Below, in pieces: positions 1 through 12,300 of a stretch of DNA of 64,000 nt. Position 1 is the first letter of the stretch. Each line of letters begins with the position of its first letter. A program made the position numbers and the translations under genes. The DNA is from Arenicola marina (taxonomy: Eukaryota > Annelida > Polychaeta > Arenicolidae). The stretch is taken from contig OZ025248.1 of assembly GCA_964019135.1 (NCBI GenBank), forward strand, positions 47,733,670 to 47,797,669. Direction: 5' to 3'. Below the pieces are notes generated by a model that saw only the letters and a list, made by a program, of their open reading frames with translations, searched no databases and had not been told where the DNA came from.

Positions 1-290
1 AAAAATAGATTCAAAATTGTGATTGCAAAAGAAACAAACTACCGGTACATTATACATGTATACGCAGGACGTTACCCATTATCATATGTAAAACGATTGA
101 ATGTTGTTTTAATTTTAAATAGTAACATACCATGACGTGGAGTCGTGGAATAGCCACGGCATTGCCACAATCATACGAATAAGCCATATAGCTGCAGTAA
201 GCTCTCTCGTGACACATATTGATTTGTGTCCCAAGACGCACAAAAAAGTATAACAATGAAAACCGAAAATAGGACTAATGCAATAAGTAC

Positions 291-3200
291 CTGCGAGTCC
301 CTCGTTGTTGTTTCTCGTGGCCTCTTTGAACTCCATATTTAAGTCCTCACTGACTTTGATGTCTTGGAACATACGAGCCAGTTTGTGAACGTAATCTGCA
401 GGCATGCCTACCTCCTGTACGAAAAAAGAACATAAAACGTAACCGAAGAGTCAAGAACTACTATGAATTAGGTACATACATCGTTTGGCATTAAATAAAA
501 AACTCTCGCTACTCAGGCAAAGAAAGCAGTATCAGTTATACTTCAAGTGTCAAAAAGTAAAAAAAAAAATGATATGGATAAGCTCTGGATGTTTCTTGAC
601 AAAATGGTTGTCCCAATCATTACGGTAGTGAAATTTAGGAACACAGTACTCATTCGTGTATAGAAAAGGTTCTGAATCACTTTTGTAGGAGAGTTCTGAA
701 GCTCCCAAGTAACACATCTAGTGTGGCTGCAAGAGGCGAGTGTGGGAGATATGCAATTAAATTTGTATATGTCATCTATCTAAATATAGCATCGCAAATT
801 GTATATATGTACCATGGGCGTTGTGCCCAAAGTACTGAATAAACATTTACTATACTCCCATGTCCACTGTATGAAGAACTCATAGAACAGTATATACCCT
901 ATCATGTAAAATGGGTTTATTTCATTATTGTCCACCATAGATAAAAATCACTCTGCGAATCTAGCTGCATTCGTTTACCACGTCTTCATACTGCACGATA
1001 ACTTCAGCTAGTTATTTGCCTATCTTGTCATCACAGGTTTTTAAAATTATTATTATGCGTACCATGGGCCTCGAGAAGAGAATAACCCACTCTTCAATGG
1101 TCAGGTAAGACACGTTTAACCCAAATACACTATCCCTGGTTTATCCGTCGCCCTCGATGAAAGAGCAACGCGCTCTTCAATGGCCAGATAAGACAGGTTT
1201 AACCTAAATACACTATCCTTAGCGCCATCGGGAAGAAAATACACGATACATAGGAGTATTAGGCCACCATGACGTGTATAATATGCTAAGTCAGTTAAAC
1301 TAAACCTCTGTCCGGTGATAATACGTAGTGCGACGACAGACGACAATCTCTCACCCTCAGCCACTCCACCATGTTCTCCTCCTTCTCGTTGTCAGCTGAC
1401 GTGTCCAGAATAAGTCGACGCGTGAGGTGGGCTTTGTGGTATCGCATGAACACGTCTTTGTTCTGTACATATTTCAACACTAACAGCTGAAATGGAAACC
1501 AAAGGCGATGCAATGCAGGCATGTTATTTAATACACTATTCGCACTGGCATCTCAGGAAATATAGTTACTAACATAGATTACCAAAGAGGACGCAATTAA
1601 GGAATATTACGGGTAACAATATACTATTCACAATACCATATCAGTAAATATAGATACTTAGATGAGTTACCTAAGATGATGCAATGAAGGCAATTTACAA
1701 AGATCGATGCATTATTCACAATGGTATCGCAGTAAATATATTTGCACAGATGGGTGACCTAAGCTGATGCGCTGAAAAAAAAACCTTTCATCTGAGTAAA
1801 CCCCTACTATGGTTAAACCCTCCCTGAACGTCTCAGTTAACACCATAACATACCACATCCTTCAACTTCAGTTCCACTTCTTCCGATGTCAGTTTTTTAC
1901 TGAGTGGCGTCTTCCTGAGCAGCATATCACAGTAGTTTGCAAGGAGTTCAGGGCACTTCGACTCGGGTTGTGTCTTTGTACCAACGCTGTAAAAAACATA
2001 CAACAGATCATCGATCAGAAAGCCATTAAGTCGATTCCCTGTCATGAATCGATTCTTCGCCAATAAATCCCGGGTTACGATGGATTGAACTTTACGGCAC
2101 TTTGCACGCGAAGGTTACGGAACAGTCTTGGGATAATAACAGACATGTGAAATAATCGACATTACATGTATTCAGAAGCTAGGCCAAGCCGATTCTATAA
2201 CTTCAGCTCTTTAACGACTGACTTATAAATATATCCCTCCCCCGCCAAAAAAAGAAAAGCGATACTTTTACACGCGTACTGATAAAAAGTGAAACAGCTT
2301 CACGAAGTTGAGCACTTTATGTACCTACAGATAATACATACCCTTTATTCTTTGATGGCAGTTCTAATTTAAAAATGTCAGTGTCGTTCACTACTTTCTT
2401 GTACGCCTGCAATCAGTAAAAAGTTACAGCAGAATTACTAGTCAATTACAACACCTCTACTCCAGTATTGTTATCTGCCAAATGTGTTTGTGTAAAAAGT
2501 TCAGTCTAAATCATCAATTGTTGCTAGACAACCTTAGTTTTCAACACCAAAATTCAACAAAACGTAACTTACTTTTTTAGTGAAAGAAAACAATAACTTA
2601 CCTTGTCTCTTGCTGTGAGAAATCTTGGATTATCTTTGAAAGCTTCTTTGACTAACAAGCTAAATCTATTGAACAGTTCTAACAACTTCTCTACATATTG
2701 CTCAGAATCCTGCAAGAAAAGACAGAAAAGGAGTTCAGAGTGACATATAATGCAGGCTGTAAAAATAACTGCTACAGGTTTTAAAATCGTTTATAGCAAT
2801 GCAAATCTAGTCCATTAAAAAACCTCTTTCTGATAAAAATTGGTTCAGCGTGACATCTGATTTTTAACAGAAATATTTCTAACAATGCAAACTTAGTTCA
2901 ATAATAATAAGCCTGCAGTTTTCGAGGGTTCTATTGACGTTTCGGGTGGTTTGTAGACAAATACAGACAACACGTGCTCTCTGAACGAGTACGGATCAAG
3001 CTGGTGCCTTCTTTGCACTATGAAGCTTCATATTTTGTTCTTATTAATTCTATACGAGACTATAAGGAGGTAAAGATCAGACATTGAATCGCGTAATAAG
3101 ACAAAGTAAAATGGCGCGGCATTTGCGCGTTATGTTTACAACATAAGTACAATTTGAGACTAACATAATCTATTATTAATATCGCTTACTGAAGTGATGA

Positions 3201-6200
3201 TTTCAGCACAAGCCATCATGTCGGCATGTCCCTGATTGGTGATGTGATCTTCCAGGTCTTCCAGCATGGGCAGAATGCCGTCCGGAACACGGTCCATCAG
3301 GCTGAACATCAACCGCAGCTCTGAAATGAAGTGAAACGTTGGTGTTTTAGGTCAAGTTTGTGTCCATAAAGGCTAACTGGGCCAAAAAACCTCCCGGGAC
3401 AATGAATGGAGTGGGATAAACCTTGCTCCAGATGCACGTGCCAGGGCGTAAACCCATGCAGCTCTGAAAGCACGTGCGAAGAATGTCAAGCTCAGATTAT
3501 GCCAATAGCCATAACTGGGTTCCATGAAATATTGTTACATAACTGTTCATAGAATATGCGCTTATTAACAACGATTTTCATAGCGTTTTTGGTTAAATGA
3601 AAAACCATCATATGGGGATGTAACCATTGTGCCAATAAAACATGAATGCATAAGTACAGACAACTTATCAGTAATATAACTCTTCAACATACAAGCGAAT
3701 CTACCGCTTTATCATTCCATGAATTTTACAAAGAAAGCATGGGGAACTTACTGTCCGTTTCGTTCGCTTTAATCATGTATGCACATTCTGCCAGAATGGT
3801 TTCTTTGAACGCAGTAACGAGGACATCTACACAGCATTCAGTTAGCTGAAAAAGGAAATGACGTTGTTAATAAGCATACTACTTTTAAATATGCACAATG
3901 TATAATCTATGATATGTATCTGTCCTGAGTAAGAGTAGTAAATTGTCTAAGAGTTCGGGTCATGGGTTAATGTGGATGAACATATATGCAGCATAACGTA
4001 GTGCAATGCAATAAACATATGGTTACTGCTAGAAGCATCATATTTACAACACAATCAGCTACTGACCACTGCTACTGAGTTGCACCCAGCTCGTGTCTCC
4101 AGATATCGGCTGGCTCTCTGTTCTTCTTCTTTCAGTTTGATGTCAGCATATCTCATGTAGTTCTGAACACCATTATCAGCGAGATATTCTGGGGCTTTTG
4201 TCTTGTAAAATGACTCAGTGGCGTGAAGATAGGCCTTTTCGAAATTCTCTCTGTAGATTTTTAGTTTGTCGTCAGCATCGCTACTGAGGTTTACTGGAAG
4301 GAGAAAAGGAAGCAATAAGCACCCAGAAATAAAAAAATCTGGTTTGTATATGTTTGTACACATTGGATTGTAATTATCTCTGTATCAACACAAATGTATG
4401 TTGATGCCCTCATCAATTTACATGTACCTAGTCTTTTAAATATACTTTAAACCGCGGTTGCGTTGTAATGCGCCAGCGCGTGCTAAAGTTTCTCTATACA
4501 TAGCCAAACGGACGGCTTCTGGGGCCTGCACAAGCACACCGTATGAACACGCACTGACAGTTATAGGGTACTCAGGGCCTGTAACTGCACCCCGCGTGAA
4601 GGCGCGATCGCGGTTCGACCGTAGTCTAGGTCTGGAGGCGTAAAGAATATAGGCCGTATTACGTACTATAATATGAAAATGTCCTCGCTGGGCTCGCGTT
4701 AGCATTCGCCAATAGCCATTTGGCGAGAAAATTTGAGATTTGGCGATAAGAACTTCCTGGACACTCGCCAAAATGGCGAATATAAAATTTCAACTACAAA
4801 CACATTTTTATTCATGTTTTTTTCAACAAATGGAACCAGAAAATCCTCAAACAAATATTGGCTAATGTTTTTCCACGGAATTAGCCAAATTGGCTAATGA
4901 AAAAAATATCCTAGCGCGAGCCCAGCCTCGGTATGTATCACTACATATAATTACGTAAGGATATCATAGTTTCAATCTGACACACAGAAATAACTATTAT
5001 TCCACTACTATTAATAGATTTCAAATATACCATATGATTCCCGGACGCCTATAACCAATTGCGAGTCAAAGGCTTCTCCATTTCGTTCAGCGTGGACTAG
5101 CTTCATGGCACTTCCTTGCAGTCGATCTTTGATGTTTGAGAAAATACTATGGTTCCAGCTGTCTAACATAAGCTATGGAATACAAAATCTCATTGTAAGT
5201 AAGGAACAACAACAATGTCATTACAAAGACAAAAAATTTCAAGTATAAGCTATGAAATAAAAAAAAATCACTACAACAAAAAATAGTTTTAGGCCCGTTT
5301 TGGGTGGCCAGGCGACAATAAATAATTGAAGGATATATATCGGTAGGTATGCCCTAGATTAGATCGCAAAGGCTGGGTTACGAACATGGGGTCTATTGAT
5401 CTGCAGTCGAGTATGCTACCACTCGTCCACGGAGGCTCCGCGAAATAAAGTACGAGAGAAAAGCATTTACTTTTCTAACTATACTCTCCTCCCCTTGGTT
5501 TTTCTTCTGCATGGTGCTGTGGGCTTTGCCCGCCAATGTGGCTTCTAGTTGACCAAAAGGCTTTGGGAGATAATCGCACTGGGTGAAGAACTTGCCCCAT
5601 TCTGCGATATAGGCCTTCAAGAGTGCTGAATCTTCTTCGTGAGACAACACTCGCTGAAATAATGTCTCCATCAGTTGTGGACTACCAGTCATATTTCACA
5701 TCATAGTTTTTCAAGAGACACTAAAGACACAACTGCTGTATATCTGTCATTCAATTACATCAAATCTACATATGTTTTATAGCATTAGGTAAACTCACAT
5801 ATTTAACTGCCGATATGAACATGTTTATATTCAGATCATAAAGAGGGTGGATACATACATGAGTAAATGATAGATATATATTTTCATTTAAAAAATTGTA
5901 TTGCTTTCTCACTGCTTGAGCCTGTGTGATGAAGTCCAAAATGTCCTCTTGCAAGGCTTGATGAACTTTTGCAGCACCCTTGTCATCCCAAAGGCAAACG
6001 GAATGGACGGACCTTCACAAACAAAAGAGAAACCAACACCAGCATGAAAACAGCATCACAAGATAATTTCGTCATATATGTTTGAAATGAAGCAATACAT
6101 CAACACACGTTTGTAAATTCTAGCTACCCCATTCAACAAAAGGAAACTTGTTTCCAGAAGAGCCAAATCTGGTCAGGATTGGCAATATTCTACCTGTTCT

Positions 6201-9200
6201 ACCTAATTACACTGCAGGGTTACCCATCTCTATGTCATTGAAATTTCTATTTAAATTAATTTTCACTTATGTTCACAAAAAGGTAACCAATTACAACAAT
6301 GGTTGTCACTATCAAAAACTACCATTATTAATACTAACTCATGAACTGGATGCTCTGTAAAAACACTCATCTGTACCAATATTTTATTCACTCTTCACAC
6401 CCTATGTTTCATTATTAATTAGAGTATTTTCCAATGTCATGACAGGACAGCTTTACATACATTGCTATGTACATTAACTGTTCTGAAACTGTTCAATTTC
6501 ACATTTTTTATCTACTTTACATGATGACTGTTGCACAAAGATCAATTGACCTTTCATCAGTACCAAATGTTTGCTTAAAAACAAATCTGAAGAGGCTTTC
6601 AACTAAAAAAGAAAGCACTACTCAGTAAGGAAGTGGCTCAGATATCACACACAAGAAGCTTAGTTGGCATGTGGGCTGAGCTGCATTGACCGGTAGTTAC
6701 TGAGTTGCACCTAATATATATGTAATCAGAAGCCTTGTCAGATAAGCATTGATTGAGTGTTGGTGATACCCCTAGATGCTTTAGGACTCTTTGTCATAGA
6801 AGCATCAGCTGGGACAGCGTGAGTTGAGCATGTTGAGGCAGTCAAAGTTTTGTAAAATGGGCATCAATTGGTTCTACAGGATATGCCAAAGTTAGAAGTA
6901 GAGAACCTGATACCTTAAGGTTGAATGGATATGTGAATGAACCAAATTCACTGACCAGATATTTAAATGTTTGTGGTAGTACTGACATGTGTAATATCAC
7001 ACACATATATAGTAAATATGACATTGTCAATAACAGTCACCTCAAAGGAACCCTCTGAAGGGAGACCATGCAGCATAACTCACACTTGGAGGTATATGAT
7101 ACATACCAGAAAAGATCTTGCCATTCTGCTCGTGTGACTGTTTCTTGACGCAGTAGTTTCAATACTGTGGGCCTCATAGAAGGCCATTTGTCCTCAAACT
7201 TTAACTGACCTTGTTGCTGCAAAGCAATATATAGAGAAGTCATATAAGCATAGGTATTTTTGGCATATATATAAAGATTGAGATCCAGCAATTATTAACT
7301 TATGTTAACTTATGTAATATGTTTTAAATTATTGATTTTATGTATAGTGTTCAATTTTATTATTAAGTTTATAATTACATATATATTTTATTCATAAACT
7401 ATATTTCTAACAGATATGACTTTCTTACTTTCATATAATATATTATTAAGATGCTATTATAATAATATAGCAATAAACCAGGGCTACATAAACAAATTGT
7501 CTGATTAACTGTTGAGTGACCAATAAAGATCAAGGCTTTTTCATTCAAACTGTAGACTGTGAAGGAGATTACTCCTAAAATCAGAAAAAACATTTTCTTA
7601 AATAAAATCAAAAAAATGTAGGGATTGTGAACTACAACCTTACCACTTATATTACAAACAAATATGTGCATTTAAATAAACCTGACCATATATGATAGTC
7701 TCAGATATAATTATGATTTGACACAAATATTGTCTGAACACTTTACATGTAATTTTTTGTACATTACTGATATTTTTTGTTCTTGGATCTTCTGAATTTA
7801 TCATGAAGAGCCATTCGGGAAGAAATAACCTAGGATGGCTGTCACAAGGGATTTCTCTTTCAATGACACCTGCCAATATACGCTGAGAATTTCTTTCAAT
7901 TGCAGAGGTCTATTATATGGGACTTACCTTAACCTGTCTTTTAATTTTCTATTCAATTTACATATGTCACCACTTTCATTGGCTATGATATATTTTTGCC
8001 TGGCTTTATTAATTTTGCATAAAATCTCAGGGCTGCAATCTGCTGATGCCTGCCGACATTTACTGAGGTCTTTCTAAATCGACCAGGCTTATTAGATATA
8101 TGGACAGGATAGCCATACTACCAGAACAACTATATGGATTAGGCTGGGTGGCAGTCTATGGGAGTAGAGGGGTAGAGGGAGGAGGACGCCATGAAGTTAG
8201 CAGCCATATTGATTTGCTGGCTATACGTATACTGAGCAGTCTGGGGTACAGGCAGGGGAGGTTCACACTGGGTATGAAAATGGATTAATTGGCATTCTTT
8301 GATAACAACTAAATCCGAAAAAGGTGATCAAAGAGTTTTTTTACCTAATATTTTATAGATATTTACAAGTCATGTTATTCTGGGATCTGATGATTCCAAT
8401 TCAAATTTCTCCTCTCAAACCACCTTTTACCCCAATCCATACTGTGCCCGGGCTTCAATAGCCCCATTTAATCATTATCACACCCCCTAAACCCATCAGG
8501 TATAAGCAATAACCTCTAGCGATTATGTCAGTCACATGCCCAGAAAGGCACTGGAGGCTCAGGATTAGCTCACAAAGAAATGAATGAAAAGGATGGTTTG
8601 ACTAATATAAGTCAGCCATTTCCTAAGGAGTTCTAGGTAAGGGTGTTGTGTGTGCATAGACAAACTTAGTATAAAGTGCTTGCCTTAACTTCCAAATCCT
8701 TTCCTATTCAGATATATCATAATACCATCATATTTTAATCAATGCACCTTTTTGAAATTTATAAACTATATTTATACCCATTATATAACAATGATTAAAA
8801 AAGGCATTATTTCCATTAAACCAATCCTGCAACTAAAAGGTTTCTTTCAAAGTGCAATGGCTTGATACCCAGGATGGGGTATTGGCCTAAACTTATTATT
8901 GTCTGGCACACCAAACAATCAATACATATTTTGATTACATTATTTCATTGTGAGCTTAATACATATTTAAGCAAAACAAGGCTCTACTGAACATATTTAT
9001 GATTAACCAGATTCTGATTCATCCGGCCATTGCATAACACCTATAGCCAATAGGGTTGGCATTGTCTGAGCGAGTGTGTCAGCCCTGAAGTTTGTGCCAA
9101 TTGTGGACCGACTGTCACTGACACTGCTGTCTATAAACAAAGACGTCTCCTGAACTTCATTCCAATTATTAACATGGTATTGACGTAAATGAGCAGTCTT

Positions 9201-9306
9201 GTGATTCCAAGAACAGAAGTAGTGGAATAGACTACAAATTGGTCACTTGAAGGAGGCATAGGTTGCAAATAATTGGTGAAAGCAGCGCTAAACTTACTCG
9301 TAACAT
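291..9306 (-). CDS. CUL5: Cullin-5, N-terminal two thirds (13 coding exons; C-terminal part off the left edge)
   Basis: Scaffold of the CRL5 ubiquitin ligase: the N-terminal cullin repeats bind Elongin B/C-SOCS-box receptors and the C-terminal domain binds RBX2. Coding exons in transcript order: 9298-9306, 7107-7216, 5913-6012, 5471-5653, 5031-5172, 4067-4293, 3752-3845, 3190-3320, 2602-2709, 2342-2406, 1854-1986, 1355-1486, 291-414. All phases fit, giving 519 residues of the ~780 usual. Diagnostic stretches close to human CUL5 include KFEDKWPSMRPTVLKLLRQE, TQPESKCPELLANYCDMLLR, KYVQNKDVFMRYHKAHLTRR and PADYVHKLARMFQDIKVSED. The start MLR in a tiny first exon is my inference: it has a GTAAGT donor, the right phase and A at -3, but is shorter than the human MATSNLLKNK start. 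The RBX-binding and neddylation region lies beyond position 1. The first intron (7217-9297) is AT-rich with no gene seen. The gene shares a divergent promoter with VBP1. Confidence 0.95.
4687..4926. mobile_element. ~240-bp MITE in CUL5 intron 5
   Basis: The ends are inverted repeats: GCTGGGCTCGCGTTAGC (4687-4703) and CTAGCGCGAGCCCAGC (4911-4926). The trinucleotide CTC on both sides could be a target duplication. The interior holds smaller palindromes such as GCCAAAATGGC and TAGCCAAATTGGCTA. No coding capacity is seen, so the family cannot be assigned. Confidence 0.65.
5362..5438 (-). pseudogene. tRNA-Cys-like pseudogene or tRNA-derived SINE head in CUL5 intron 4
   Basis: Read on the minus strand, GGACGAGTGGTAGCATACTC resembles a D arm, then GACTGCAGATCAA matches the anticodon arm of tRNA-Cys(GCA), and TGTTCGTAACCC is a weak T-arm/B-box. 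The acceptor stem does not pair, so this is a relic. A related relic lies at 18826-18893. Confidence 0.45.
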
Positions 9307-9390
9307 CTTCCTTCGTCTTCCTTTTGGTTGGTCTCGCGTGCCCTCTCTGATTTCAACTTCCGGCGAGAAGTCAACGAGACTAGCACAAAC
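9307..9390. promoter_or_regulatory. Divergent CUL5/VBP1 promoter core
   Basis: Only 84 bp separate the CUL5 start codon (minus strand) from the VBP1 start codon (plus strand). The gap holds a canonical ETS/GABP-type site, ACTTCCGG, at 9356-9363, and a TCTCGCG word near 9332. No TATA box is visible. Short TATA-less divergent promoters with ETS sites are a known class for housekeeping genes. Transcription start sites cannot be seen and may fall within the coding-exon leaders. Confidence 0.7.
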
Positions 9391-12300
9391 ATGGCAGGTC
9401 CCGACTCACTCGCCGTCATAGAAACTGAAAAAGGGTCTTCATCTGGTATCCCTCGTGCAGAATTTGTGGTGAGTTTTCAAGCGCCTTTTCTTTGTCATTT
9501 AAATTCACGGACAATTTTGCTGATGTATGTTTTGACGTAGTCCCATATCCCTCCTATCCCCGCCGACCCGGCTGACTGAGCCCATGTAGATTGGCCTTGC
9601 ATACCAATAAATAATACAACACTGCAGTGTCAGTGAACAGACTAGTAACAGAGTAATACAGCACTCAGCTTTATTATGACGAAAAATTTCAATTTTCGTC
9701 ATATGTCGGTCGGTCGTGTTTGTTTGTCTGTTTCTATATATATATATGTATGTATGTATGTCTGTTTCACGCAAAAACGGGAAGTCTTCTTATGGCCTAA
9801 CAACTGCATGCATCGGTTCGCAGTCTTCAGTACCTTATACTAGCCACGCAGTAGGGTTAGAACATACTCGTCACCCAGGTCAAAAGGTCAAAGGTCAAGG
9901 TCACAGCGATTTTTTGAAAAAAAAACTAAGAATGTATTTATCTCCGTTAATATTAAAGCTAGAGATTCCGGGTGAGTTGCAAAATGTGCTACACTTTAAG
10001 GCGCAGTTTTCGGTTATTGTTCGCTTTTGGGCACATTTGCCATCAAACTATGGCTATGATGTTCTAATATGGTATAGAAATATGAATTGAGATGAGTTGT
10101 GTCGAATGTTAGAGTTCTTTGATGCGTCACGATGACGTCACTTTTGGTACTTAAAAAAAATCAGGAAAAAATTCCAAAAATGAGTGAGTAGCATCATATT
10201 GTAGGAAACATAGTTCCTCGTATAGCTGCAAACTAAAAACAATATGTTCCTATCTTACTTCCGGTTCCAGGGCCGACGGCACTTCTCTATGGGACTTCCC
10301 ATGTTAAAGCGCTGTATCTTTAGGCTGGGAAAAATATTTTCTCGTGTATTTCACAAGTGCCTCCAGCAAGCGACACCGGCATTTTTTTCTTAGTTAAACA
10401 TGATACATAGTAGCCTCAGTGCTTATCGCATGCGATTGGAGCAAATAGTGACGTCACAGGATTTTTTTGAAATTTGGCCAATGGTGAAAGATACAGCTTT
10501 TAGGTGTTAGCAGAGGCTCCCACGGGTGTCCTATTCAAGCCATCACTCAATACTTGCACCTGTGGATGGATAATGCTAAGCTGAGTCATAATCTGTCAAC
10601 ATGGTTCCATAGCCACATTACTTTTCGGTATATAGTCGAAATCGTTTAACATGGGATCCTATGGGGAAAAATGAACTTGATCGAATATGACCTACTTCCG
10701 CTCAAGCTATTTTAGTCTCCTTCGCCACACAGTGAGGTAATATCACCTTAAAGCAAGTTATAAGAAAAACATGGCGATATCTGTATTACTTTTTGTTTCC
10801 ATGGCAACGAAGCCACTGGCCTAATGATAAATATACAGATTCTTGCCATTGAAAGAAAAATCGTCAAAAATCAGATAAAAATGCTAAAATTGCATTTTTT
10901 CGCCAACTAGTTGCCAATAAGCATCTACAGATCACTTAATGCTTCAATCAGGCGGATGTTGCTCAGTTATGGCGCTAGAGTGCTTCAAAGTGGGATGACA
11001 CCTTTGCAGGGCCACCAATGATGAGTGAATGGAGATTGTGTCCATCTTTAAAACAACGTCAAAATTAAGAAAAACATGCCAGAGCTGTGATCTGTACGCC
11101 AAATGGTAGGGACCATCGATCGGCAGAGAACTAGTAAAAGAAACAAATGAGTTGCTATATCACTTCGCATGCAGTGTTCTTTGTTCTTGTCCTAGGTCTC
11201 TGTGTCTCCGCAATGATGAACTAATGCAACTTTTGGCCATTTCGTCAAGCCATAGCTGAAGGACTATTCTTTCTATCGCCTAGCTCTTCAATCGAATAAG
11301 TTGTGGCAGTAAACCTTGGCGTATTGCCACTTGGACGTTGTCGTGTGTCACGTCATAACGTCACTATGACGTCATGACGTCACACATCATACGTAAGCTA
11401 TTACTCAGCTATTATAAGGTATGGCGACTTTCGGGTCGCTTTACGATGCAGGTCGTGTTCAGGGACAGTTTGTGCCGTGTGTAACTGTTTTGGCGCAGAG
11501 GATATGTATGCGTCAAAAATGACGTCATAGCTAACGTGCCCCTACGAAATGTTGGGTTTGCTTTACTTTTAGCTACTTTGGCAATAGCTGTCATAACCTG
11601 AGTTGATAAGTAGACATATTAAAGAAATAGAAGCCATCTTGAGCATTTGTGCGAACGTCAAATGACGTCATGTCACGTCACAATGACATATTATTAGATA
11701 AAAATTAAAATTCGTAGCGCCATTCATAATGAGTCAAGCAATCGCTCTTGAGAACAAAATTTCATGTTCACTTAAACACGTCGTCTTCAGAGACACCTAT
11801 GGCGAGGGGGCTAAGTGTGCGTCAACGTCATAGCTTACGTGCTCCTTCGAAAGTTTGGGCCTGCTTGATGTTCAGCTAATTTGGCAATAGCTACCATCAC
11901 CCACAAGTTCATGAGTTCACCCATGATTTCGTAAGTAGGTATACTTAACAAAATAGAACCCATCGCGAATATTGTCGTGATCGTCAAATGAAGTTTGTGA
12001 AGTCACGAAGACATAATAAATAAAAGATACGAAAGTACCATTAATATTGTTTCAAGAGAAGCGCCTTGGCTTCAAACTGGATGTCCAATTAAGCTCCGCC
12101 TACAGTGCCACACTGCCTGTCGAAGGCAGCATTTAGCCCAAATTGCCCCTATAAGGCCCTTTAGCCAAAATTGGCCCTGACGACTTGTAACGTCGCCATT
12201 AATACAGCTTCCAAATGTACTTATGGATTTTCGTCCTCGACCTATGGTCGAATATCTCTTGTATAAATATAGAGATGATTTAATTCTTCATGTACCAATA

